NCBI GenBank assembly: GCA_012800135.1
Contig: JAAZJV010000027.1
Location: 1 to 6,915 of the forward strand
DNA: 6,915 nt
Reading direction: 5' to 3'
Source of the DNA: Clostridiaceae bacterium
Lineage (GTDB): Bacteria > Bacillota > Clostridia > Saccharofermentanales > DTU023
Shown: in pieces, positions 1-5,389 of the stretch
How the letters are laid out: every line of letters starts with the position of its first letter
Position numbering within the stretch: position 1 is the first letter of the stretch
The notes under the pieces: generated by a model
Database searches by the model: none
Told to the model about the DNA's origin: nothing
The model's input: only the letters and a program-made list of their open reading frames with translations
Made by a program: the position numbers and the translations under genes

Positions 1-8
1 AAACTGCG

Positions 9-37
9 TTGACATCCTCACCGACGTCGGGTATATT
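9..37 (+). promoter_or_regulatory. Sigma-A type promoter of the tRNA-Val gene
   Basis: A perfect -35 box TTGACA (9-14) and a -10 box TATATT (32-37) are separated by exactly 17 bp. The expected transcription start falls about 5-8 bp before the mature tRNA 5' end at 48, giving a very short leader. This is the strongest promoter match in the window, as expected for a stable RNA gene. Confidence 0.85.
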
Positions 38-47
38 GTCTTAGCTT

Positions 48-124
48 GGGTGATTAGCTCAGCTGGTTAGAGTGCCTGCGTGACATGCAGGAGGCCATAG
101 GTTCAAGTCCCATATCACCCACCA
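48..124 (+). tRNA. tRNA-Val (anticodon GAC), CCA encoded
   Basis: A complete cloverleaf can be drawn. The acceptor stem GGGTGAT (48-54) pairs fully with ATCACCC (114-120), followed by discriminator A121 and encoded CCA (122-124). The D arm has GCTC (57-60) against GAGT (70-73), with one G-T wobble, and a loop containing the conserved GG. The anticodon stem CCTGC/GCAGG (75-79/87-91) encloses a seven-base loop whose central bases 82-84 are GAC, preceded by the universal T (81); GAC reads valine codons GTC and GTT. The variable loop is five bases. The T loop TTCAAGT (102-108) is canonical, but the T stem ATAGG (97-101) against CCCAT (109-113) has an A-C mismatch at its third pair. The gene stands alone with its own promoter and hairpin; no second tRNA follows. 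Identity is sure; the mismatch is the only oddity. Confidence 0.97.
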
Positions 125-130
125 AATGTA

Positions 131-170
131 AAACCGCTGGTGCCTCGTTGTTCCAGCGGTTTATGTTTTC
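131..170 (+). terminator. Hairpin terminator after tRNA-Val, possibly bidirectional
   Basis: AAACCGCTGG (131-140) and CCAGCGGTTT (153-162) form a perfect 10-bp stem with a 12-nt loop. The stem's 3' side runs into a T-rich stretch (160-169) broken by A and G. It begins seven bases after the tRNA CCA end. Read on the other strand the same stem ends in GGTTTTACATTT, so it could also stop transcription arriving from the minus-strand gene that ends at 234. No better terminator for that gene is visible. The tRNA role is fairly sure; the bidirectional role is inferred from the convergent layout. Confidence 0.75.
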
Positions 171-233
171 ATTAAGCATTTATCTGATTTGTCGGTTTTT
201 TGTTTTTGTCTCTTTTGTCCGACTTCCGATTTT

Positions 234-1148
234 TCAGGTATCCTGTTTTTCTGCGTGGTCAGAAGGTTGTATGTCGGGGTTCATCGAATATTTTCTTGTA
301 TGAAAGTCAGAAGTAGCTTCCGGCACATCAGCATAAGAAGAAAATTCTTCATCGGTCGCCGGCACCTGTTCACGAATATAATTGAGCAGTTGATGTCGCT
401 TAACCCTGTACCAAAAACGATGTGTAATACGCAACAGAGTAGAATCCAGAGGATAGAAAAAACGTCCCGCGTTAAAGTCAATTAACATCGGGTAAAGGCT
501 CGTTCTGCCGTCGAGTTTTCCTAGATAATTGACAGTACCCGCACCCGCTGACGTCACTTCATCACGGTTTGTCATGTCGGTCATTAAGATAACTAGATTG
601 CGACGGGTAGGTTGCGTCTTATCATTATCAAAAATTAAACGTTCACAACTCTTTAGAACTTGATCAACCACAATAACGTTTAGCATGGGATGATAATAGA
701 GGAACACTCGGTCAAAGCGTTTACGTCGAAAGGGTGTCCATCGCGGGCGGAGTCCAATCGCATCGAAAGGCTCTCGCGCGCGCATTGTCCACCCTTTTTC
801 CTCAAATACAAGGCGGATATCTTTGCGCCATGTCGGCCATATATTCTGAAGATGGACGAAACGCGGTGAAAGACGAAACCTCCTAATTCGATCAAGACGG
901 TGCACACTCTTAGGGTCACCAGGATCAAAACGTTCAAGCCATCCGCTTGAAAAAAGCTGAAAAACAAAAAGCACGCCCATGACTACAAGAATCACAAGTG
1001 ACACCTTAAACAGCGTGCCAATCCATGTGATCGTGCTGATTTCAGGAACCGATTGGGCTTTTCGGTAAAGGACGTAAACACCAACGCTGAACAGCACGAG
1101 GAGGATAAATTGCGATATCATATCGCGAATCCAGGATCTTCCCCTCAC
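234..1148 (-). CDS. Two-TM basic membrane protein of unknown function, downstream of HtrA
   Basis: This gene encodes 304 residues from a GTG start at 1148. The reading frame is open back to a TTG at 1163, but GGAAGG (1156-1161) lies inside that extension and sits seven bases before the GTG, so the GTG is preferred. Two hydrophobic segments at about residues 10-28 and 43-66 would anchor the N-terminus with a short loop between them. The remaining roughly 235 residues are soluble. Residues 72-145 are strikingly rich in Arg/Lys with several Trp, followed by an alternating alpha/beta-like region and a polar tail from about residue 270. I recognise no family, catalytic motif or nucleotide-binding signature. 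Only 57 bp separate it from the HtrA stop codon, and no terminator lies between, so co-transcription with the protease is likely. A link to envelope protein quality control is possible but rests on position alone. Coding status is well supported by length, ribosome site and membrane pattern. Confidence 0.85.
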   Translation of the reverse strand: MRGRSWIRDMISQFILLVLFSVGVYVLYRKAQSVPEISTITWIGTLFKVSLVILVVMGVLFVFQLFSSGWLERFDPGDPKSVHRLDRIRRFRLSPRFVHLQNIWPTWRKDIRLVFEEKGWTMRAREPFDAIGLRPRWTPFRRKRFDRVFLYYHPMLNVIVVDQVLKSCERLIFDNDKTQPTRRNLVILMTDMTNRDEVTSAGAGTVNYLGKLDGRTSLYPMLIDFNAGRFFYPLDSTLLRITHRFWYRVKRHQLLNYIREQVPATDEEFSSYADVPEATSDFHTRKYSMNPDIQPSDHAEKQDT

Positions 1149-1155
1149 TTTTTTT

Positions 1156-1161
1156 CCTTCC
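1156..1161 (-). promoter_or_regulatory. Ribosome binding site that sets the GTG start at 1148
   Basis: On the minus strand GGAAGG is followed by seven A-rich bases and then GTG (1146-1148). The upstream in-frame TTG (1161-1163) has no ribosome site of its own and overlaps this one, so it is unlikely to be the start. Confidence 0.75.
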
Positions 1162-1175
1162 AACTAACGTTGCAT

Positions 1176-1202
1176 TAATACGCTTATTACAAGTTGACTT
1201 GT
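1176..1202. repeat. Two abutting short palindromes between htrA and the downstream gene
   Basis: TAATA-CGCT-TATTA (1176-1189) and ACAAGT-TG-ACTTGT (1189-1202) are adjacent perfect inverted repeats with 5- and 6-bp arms, in the 57-bp gap just after the htrA stop codon. No T-run follows, so they are not a normal terminator. They could be a processing hairpin or a protein-binding site, or be chance in A/T-rich DNA. Confidence 0.4.
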
Positions 1203-1205
1203 CCG

Positions 1206-2633
1206 TCAATTAATAGAGGACTGCAATGTCAGCTCTGTCGATCGTTGTCGCAATCCACGATAATATACTAAATGCAATTTATCGCCTGGGCGGTACCTAT
1301 TTTTTATGTTAGAAAGATCGCGTGTCGTTTTTATTGCTTCACCGTCAGCAGTCACAATTACGTCTCCCGGCTGAAGTCCCGCGCGATCTCCCGCACCACC
1401 TTCGTCAACAGCTCGAACCAAAATACCAGGGTAATGCAGCCCTTCCTGTTTTGCAACCGTTTCACTCAACTGAGAAACCTGAATACCCATCATGGGCCAT
1501 TCATACTTTCCTGTACGTATGATCGTCTCTATGATGATTTCAGCTTCATCAATCGGGATCGCAAAGCTGATGCCTTGAACCTGTTCTTCGGAGCTAGCAT
1601 TAGAGTAGATTATCTTGAGCTGGTTAATCCCGATGACTTCACCGTAGGCATTGACGAGTGCACCACCGGAGTTTCCGGAGTTCAATGCCGCATCAGTCTG
1701 AATCAGAGGAATCGGCGATTCAGACAATTCACGTCCAAGCGCTGAGACAATGCCGGAAGTCACAGTCCCCCGAAGACGACCTGTCGGATTGCCTATGGCA
1801 ATTGTCAGCTCTCCAACTACGAGTTTTGAAGACTCTCCGAGGACGACAGTCGGCAGATCTGACGCATCCATTTTGACTACGGCGATATCACCATACGGAT
1901 CAGACCCCACCACATCAGCATCATATTCACGCCCATCATCCATATAAATATGCACCGATTTGGCATCGCCGACAACGTGGGCATTGGTCACGACATATCC
2001 GTCTTCAGAAATAATGAAGCCCGATCCGGCAACCGGCACCTGAGTGTAGCCCATCCAGCCGCGCGTCGTCACCGTCGTATAAATTGCGACGACAGCAGGT
2101 TTGACCTTATCGACGATCTCAGGGATCGTCAGGAGCGTTTTTCCTTCTTGCGGCAACGGACGCGCAAGGTCAGCAATGGTAAATTGGCCGTTTAGGTTGT
2201 CATTTTGGTTTATAGATTCAGACGGCAATGTGTCACCGCTACTCGGTTCGGTGTTTTTCTCTCCCGGCTGTGATTCAATTGCCACACTCGGCTTGCTAGC
2301 TTCCGATTCTGTAATGTCCGGCCGTTTCAAAAAGGACGGTATATTATCTTTAAAACTAAAAAAGTATACGAAACCGGTGACGACCGAAAATAGGATCGCG
2401 ACAACGAGCGCTGTGACGATAATGCCGATGGCCAGATTGTTATTTCTGCCATTTCTCTTACCACGGCGTCCGCGCGACGAATCGCCATCGGATCCAAATC
2501 CTGTTTGGTCGCCTCCGCTATCATTATTCTGATAATTATGATACGAAGAATCATTATTTGTATAGTAAGAACTCTGATTCTGTTGATCCCTTCCGGAATA
2601 GTCATCGTTGTGAATATACGGCTGTTGACCCAT
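1206..2633 (-). CDS. htrA: HtrA/DegP-family membrane-anchored serine protease with one PDZ domain
   Basis: This is a 475-residue S1C-family protease that would degrade or handle misfolded proteins at the outer face of the membrane. Residues 1-52 are a cytoplasmic low-complexity tail rich in Asn, Gln, Ser, Asp and Tyr, followed by a basic patch (RGRRGKR, 54-60) and one transmembrane helix at about 67-92. A Ser/Glu/Pro-rich linker runs to about 165. The trypsin-like domain spans about 168-375 and has the full catalytic triad: His219 in TNAHV, Asp249 in YGDIAV and Ser322 in GNSGG. The PDZ domain spans about 380-470, with the pattern DRAGLQPGDVI near 416-426. Length and layout match Gram-positive HtrA/DegP-like proteins. 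The ATG at 2633 has GGAGG (2642-2646) eight bases upstream, fixing the start. Candidate promoter and inverted repeat lie upstream; in other Firmicutes such genes answer to two-component systems, but no specific regulator can be assigned here. The unknown membrane gene ending at 234 follows closely. All key residues are intact, so the enzyme should be active. Confidence 0.97.
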   Translation of the reverse strand: MGQQPYIHNDDYSGRDQQNQSSYYTNNDSSYHNYQNNDSGGDQTGFGSDGDSSRGRRGKRNGRNNNLAIGIIVTALVVAILFSVVTGFVYFFSFKDNIPSFLKRPDITESEASKPSVAIESQPGEKNTEPSSGDTLPSESINQNDNLNGQFTIADLARPLPQEGKTLLTIPEIVDKVKPAVVAIYTTVTTRGWMGYTQVPVAGSGFIISEDGYVVTNAHVVGDAKSVHIYMDDGREYDADVVGSDPYGDIAVVKMDASDLPTVVLGESSKLVVGELTIAIGNPTGRLRGTVTSGIVSALGRELSESPIPLIQTDAALNSGNSGGALVNAYGEVIGINQLKIIYSNASSEEQVQGISFAIPIDEAEIIIETIIRTGKYEWPMMGIQVSQLSETVAKQEGLHYPGILVRAVDEGGAGDRAGLQPGDVIVTADGEAIKTTRDLSNIKNRYRPGDKLHLVYYRGLRQRSTELTLQSSIN

Positions 2634-2682
2634 CCTGACTCCCTCCGCTGTAACTTCACCTGCACTGCAATGTGTGAGTTGA

Positions 2683-2712
2683 TATAAACTAACGTTCTGC
2701 CAGCCTCTTCAA
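2683..2712 (-). promoter_or_regulatory. Candidate htrA promoter
   Basis: On the minus strand TTGAAG (-35, 2707-2712) and TTTATA (-10, 2683-2688) are separated by 18 bp, about 50 bp before the htrA start codon. Both boxes are four-of-six or better matches to the sigma-A consensus. Position and spacing are good, but A/T-rich DNA gives chance matches, so this is only a candidate. Confidence 0.4.
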
Positions 2713-2720
2713 AAACGCTC

Positions 2721-2744
2721 TTGAATAATCATTAAAAGATTCAA
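2721..2744. promoter_or_regulatory. Inverted repeat upstream of the htrA promoter, possible operator
   Basis: TTGAAT (2721-2726) and ATTCAA (2739-2744) are perfect inverted 6-bp arms with 12 bp between them. The site ends about 9 bp upstream of the candidate -35 box, where activator sites often sit. HtrA genes in Firmicutes are commonly stress-activated through response regulators, so an operator is plausible, but no known regulator's consensus is recognised. Confidence 0.3.
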
Positions 2745-3045
2745 TATAAACTATAAGCGTCAAATGTGTTATTATTGCGAACGAAATTTGTACGAGATGC
2801 TTAATTTATACATTCCTAACAAAACACATCATTAGGCACACAATACTCTAAAGCAAGTGAGGCAGGATAAATTGTGTTAAGGAAGAATTTACCCATGCAA
2901 TTAATGCAAATAGCCATAACAATTACAAAAATCTAACTCATTCTAACTCAAAGTCAACGCCTCCCTACATTTCCTCGCAGTCTTTTCATATCATCCATAA
3001 ATTCTTAATACTCGCAATTAATACTCGATTTCTTCAACCGATCGA

Positions 3046-4386
3046 TTATTCCTGTCCCTCCATCTGCTCCTCAAGCTCCAGTGGTAGATTAGGATATGAC
3101 TTATCAGATTCGGACACCAATTTCAGCATCTCAAATTCTTCCGAAGGCGCTTCATCACCAGCTTCTAACGTTGTCCTCGACTTTTTTAACTGATCCAAAA
3201 TCATTTCATCAGAGTCCGACGTTATCATCAACTCTTCAAACTCCTCCGAAAGTATCTCATCGGATTCAGGAGTCATCAAATCCTCAAACTCAGGCGTACG
3301 CAACACACGATCCGATTCAGGAACTGCCATTGACTCCTCAGCCTCCGGCGGATACACTTTTTCATCAGATTCTGACGGCACCTTCAACTCTTCATACTCC
3401 TCCGAAAGAATCTCATCATCATATTCCAACACCATCTTTGACTCTTCAAACTCATCGAAAAGTTCTTCGTTAGATTCCAACGTAACTTTCTCCCCTCTAA
3501 GATCCTGTATGTACATCCCGTCCTCTTCTACGTAAGGATTCTCATGCTCCTCAGCTTTTAGAGCTCGCAGTCTAGATGTCATTGATGTCCAAAAAGATGA
3601 GTGTATTACTCTCTTTTTTAATCTTGATCTTGCTTCTGTCACAGTGCGTTGTTTTTTAGGCTTTGGTAGTTCTAAAGGCGAATTCATAACGTCCGCATTT
3701 TGAACAATATTTTGTGTCGATGTACGTTCAAAGGAATCGTAAACGTCTTTATCTGACAGTCGCTCAGTAACCCTCACCGGTATTCCTTCGTCAATTGGTT
3801 GGTAAAGCACATAATTGACGATCCGATCAAGCACATACTGTAAACCTTTAAGAATTCCGATTGATATAAGCGGGGTTGCAATTACCGTAATTATTAGTAA
3901 AAGCCCCTCTGCAACGATCCACATGGTTCCGGCAACGATACCTAGCACTGTTCTAAAAATACCGCCGCTTTCCGCGATAATATCGATCATGTGGTTGATA
4001 TGGCGATCCATGCGTTCCAAAAGCATCATTGGTATAGCCTGATTATCAAGGGTGGCCAGTGGAAGGAATAAATGTGTAAGTATATAGAAAAGTAATACAT
4101 ATTTAAACGCATATAACAAAAGCACTAACGGCTTCACATAAACTGGCAACCGATAGTAATAACTAGAAAGAAAAGGCGTAATCAAAATTAATGCGATAAG
4201 AATAATAAGAGAGCTGGGCCAAGCAACGACAATCCATTTGTTCATGTAATTTGGATAAAAAACGATGCCGGCGAAAGCAAGCGCCATAATGAAGGCAAGG
4301 AAAAGATGTGCGTTGAAATGACGATGCGACTTGTAATCCGTATCGCTCCAAACCGGACCGATCAGAAATCCTTCAAGATAGTCCAT
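3046..4386 (-). CDS. Multi-pass membrane protein with a long acidic repeat tail, unknown function
   Basis: The gene encodes 446 residues. The N-terminal half is hydrophobic, with membrane segments at about residues 26-44, 51-72, 84-110 and a long stretch at about 143-180 that may be one or two helices. Residues 112-140, between the third and fourth segments, contain a charged, His/Met-rich portion. After residue 195 the protein is soluble: a mixed region to about 240, a basic block (KPKKQR, 242-247, and RSRLKKR, 253-259), then from 303 to 441 an acidic tail of about eight degenerate repeats. The ATG at 4386 is chosen because the next in-frame Met (34) lies inside the first membrane helix; AGAGG ends only four bases before it, so the ribosome site is modest. 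It is transcribed away from the repeat array at 4561-5124. I recognise no family. The tail could be a flexible binding arm for basic partners or cations, but that is inference from composition only. Confidence 0.85.
   Translation of the reverse strand: MDYLEGFLIGPVWSDTDYKSHRHFNAHLFLAFIMALAFAGIVFYPNYMNKWIVVAWPSSLIILIALILITPFLSSYYYRLPVYVKPLVLLLYAFKYVLLFYILTHLFLPLATLDNQAIPMMLLERMDRHINHMIDIIAESGGIFRTVLGIVAGTMWIVAEGLLLIITVIATPLISIGILKGLQYVLDRIVNYVLYQPIDEGIPVRVTERLSDKDVYDSFERTSTQNIVQNADVMNSPLELPKPKKQRTVTEARSRLKKRVIHSSFWTSMTSRLRALKAEEHENPYVEEDGMYIQDLRGEKVTLESNEELFDEFEESKMVLEYDDEILSEEYEELKVPSESDEKVYPPEAEESMAVPESDRVLRTPEFEDLMTPESDEILSEEFEELMITSDSDEMILDQLKKSRTTLEAGDEAPSEEFEMLKLVSESDKSYPNLPLELEEQMEGQE
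3064..3480 (-). repeat. Degenerate coding repeats: about eight 16-19 residue acidic units
   Basis: Residues 303-441 of the membrane protein divide into units starting near 303, 320, 339, 357, 374, 391, 407 and 426. The shared pattern is ESDEILSEEFEELM followed by a short V/P/T/S linker. The Glu-Ser-Asp start and the E-F/Y-E-E-L core recur best in units 2, 4, 5 and 7. The repetition is also visible in the DNA: TCGGATTCAG/ATCAGATTC-like and TCTTCAAACTC-like strings recur. Units differ enough to be old, and lengths are kept in frame, so selection on the protein is likely. Confidence 0.75.
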
Positions 4387-4559
4387 AACGCCTCTAGCTT
4401 AATAGCTCCCTCGTCTCCTATCACTTACGTGACTATTGCAATCTATACTAAAAATCCGCGTCAATCTACGTCTATCTATCTTATTTACATCTATACAACT
4501 AGGCAAAAAACACCTATGTAGAAGAAAGTATAGCACGATGCGTCGAGATAATCTCAAAA
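4387..4559. other. Upstream region of the acidic-tail gene, no gene seen
   Basis: This 173-bp stretch should contain the promoter of the minus-strand gene starting at 4386. The only sigma-A like -35 (TTGACG on the minus strand, 4458-4463) has no well-spaced -10 box, so I do not assign a promoter. It also holds CTATCTAT-type microrepeats (about 4470-4500) and a short palindrome GAGAT-A-ATCTC (4545-4555). Confidence 0.5.
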
Positions 4560-4587
4560 TTGACCTTAGCTTGTCTTCGAATGATAA
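4560..4587 (+). promoter_or_regulatory. Weak candidate promoter reading into the repeat array
   Basis: TTGACC (4560-4565) and TGATAA (4582-4587) lie 16 bp apart on the + strand at the left edge of the repeat array. If used, the transcript would run through the array. The match is fair at -35 and weak at -10, and the boxes lie within a repeat unit, so it may be incidental. Confidence 0.2.
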
Positions 4588-5124
4588 AAAATGATTCCAA
4601 TGAGGCCGGTCAGTTTTTCAAGTTTGCTTGAAATAGTGTTCACACAAAGTTTCTAGGAGGGACATTTTTTCAGTTTTATTAGATTTTATGACCCGAAAGA
4701 TAACAAGAGGACACTATTTTCCTGCTTTTAGTTGAAAAAATGACCGACAAAACGCGAGGAGTATACATCTTTTCTAAATTAATCGAAAAATTGTCCCCGA
4801 CGAAGCGCTCAGTTCACAAAAAGCATTCAGGTGGACAGTTTCTCAAGTTTTTGATAAAAAATGCCACTCAGATGCCTTTGGTGGACAATTTTTAAGATTT
4901 TTTAGAAAAATTTTTCATGCAACCGCTTGAGTAGACAGTTTTTAAAGTTTTTTAGAAACAGTATCCACTCAAGGCGTCTAGTGTGAACAGTTTTTGAAGT
5001 TTATGAGAAAAAGTGACTGAACAAAACACTTAGGATGAACAGTATCCCAAAATTAATCGAAAAATTGTCCATGCAACGTTCATTGAGATGGGACGATTGT
5101 CCACATCTAACGCAGGTATTCTAG
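4561..5124. repeat. Degenerate tandem array of a ~50-bp repeat with inverted half-sites
   Basis: About ten full and two partial copies occupy this otherwise empty stretch. I place unit starts near 4561, 4609, 4657, 4708, 4759, 4831, 4881, 4931, 4981 and 5034, with a partial copy at 4812-4830 and a shortened one at 5087-5124. Three central units are exactly 50 bp. The common pattern is GTGGACAGTTTTTAAAG, then TTTTTAGAAAAA, then a right half ending like ATTGTCCACTCA, then a variable 10-15 bp ending in TTGAG or CTAG. The left GGACARTTTTT and right AAAAATTGTCC are inverted, so each unit could fold into, or be bound as, an imperfect dyad. A 21-bp string is identical at 4776-4796 and 5050-5070, and GATAAAAAATG recurs at 4583 and 4853, hinting at older duplication of five-unit blocks (270-274 bp). 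No open frame of note crosses it on either strand. Function is unknown; it lies between divergent genes. Confidence 0.8.
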
Positions 5125-5239
5125 GGTGTTGCCTGAGTCGCATCAAGTTTTGTACAAATTATGGAAAAAACTTTCACTTTTGTCGTATTTTTGCCTAAAA
5201 ATAGCCTAAAAAACGAATCGAAAAGCGAGTTTGGAGATA

Positions 5240-5268
5240 TTGAAAATCGAAATAATCAGGAATAAAAT
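5240..5268 (+). promoter_or_regulatory. Candidate promoter of the two-domain lipoprotein gene
   Basis: TTGAAA (5240-5245) and TAAAAT (5263-5268) are separated by the ideal 17 bp on the + strand. Each box matches the consensus at about five positions. It lies 120 bp before the ATG at 5390 and just beyond the repeat array. Confidence 0.5.
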
Positions 5269-5272
5269 CAGC

Positions 5273-5308
5273 TCGTAAAATGGTGAGTTAGCTCTTTCTA
5301 TTTTACGA
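5273..5308 (+). other. Inverted repeat in the 5' leader of the lipoprotein gene
   Basis: TCGTAAAAT (5273-5281) pairs perfectly with ATTTTACGA (5300-5308) across an 18-nt loop that itself contains GAG and CTC. It begins about where transcription from 5263-5268 would start, so it would form a hairpin at the RNA 5' end or act as a DNA operator. No T-run follows, so it is not a terminator. Confidence 0.4.
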
Positions 5309-5389
5309 ACAACCGTTGCAACAGGACTCCTTCTAACGTTGGCTCTATTAGGATTTCTGTCTTTAACGAGAAAGTATGAGATAAGAATT

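Larger units (their letters stand above)
2634..3045. other. 412-bp intergenic region between the acidic-tail membrane gene and htrA
   Basis: No gene is seen here. The htrA-proximal part contains the ribosome site, a candidate promoter (2683-2712) and an inverted repeat (2721-2744). The far part holds two short tandem duplications: TCTAACTCA at 2932-2940 and 2942-2950, and TTAATACTCG at 3005-3014 and 3018-3027 with a 13-bp period. I find no convincing terminator after the gene that stops at 3046, only a 5-bp TCGAT/ATCGA pairing without a T-run. The middle (about 2750-2930) is A/T rich and shows nothing I can name. Confidence 0.6.
5125..5389 (+). other. Upstream and leader region of the two-domain lipoprotein gene
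   Basis: No gene is seen. The region holds a direct repeat GCCTAAAAA (5193-5201 and 5204-5212, 11-bp period), the candidate promoter at 5240-5268, a leader stem at 5273-5308 and a short palindrome GTTGCAAC (5315-5322). An in-frame TTG at 5339 would add 17 residues before the lipoprotein signal peptide, which I reject. If the promoter is right the leader is about 115 nt long. Confidence 0.5.

Noticed and set aside
191..223. GTCGG/CCGAC hairpin as terminator of the two-TM gene
   Set aside because: Only five pairs with a long loop; the 10-bp stem at 131-162 is a much better candidate.
1149..1163. TTG start for the two-TM protein
   Set aside because: The extension consists of the GGAAGG ribosome site and an A-run serving the GTG at 1148, and nothing resembling a ribosome site precedes the TTG.
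2895..2936. A 13-codon frame after a GGAAG-like site in the gap upstream of htrA
   Set aside because: It is too short, has no convincing promoter and shows no signal beyond chance in A/T-rich DNA.
3096..3473. Plus-strand frame with apparent Pro/Thr/Ser repeats
   Set aside because: The repetition mirrors the acidic repeats of the minus-strand gene; it has no start context and no independent support.
4561..5124. CRISPR array
   Set aside because: There are no near-identical direct repeats separated by unique spacers; the whole unit is degenerate, including the best conserved half-sites, and no cas gene is present.
4561..5124. Replication origin or plasmid iterons
   Set aside because: Units are longer and more degenerate than iterons, no Rep or DnaA gene is near, and no DnaA-box consensus TTATCCACA is present in the array.
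5339..5389. TTG start giving a 17-residue extension of the lipoprotein
   Set aside because: The extension would bury the MKR-hydrophobic-LAAC signal peptide; the ATG at 5390 gives a normal lipoprotein N-terminus.
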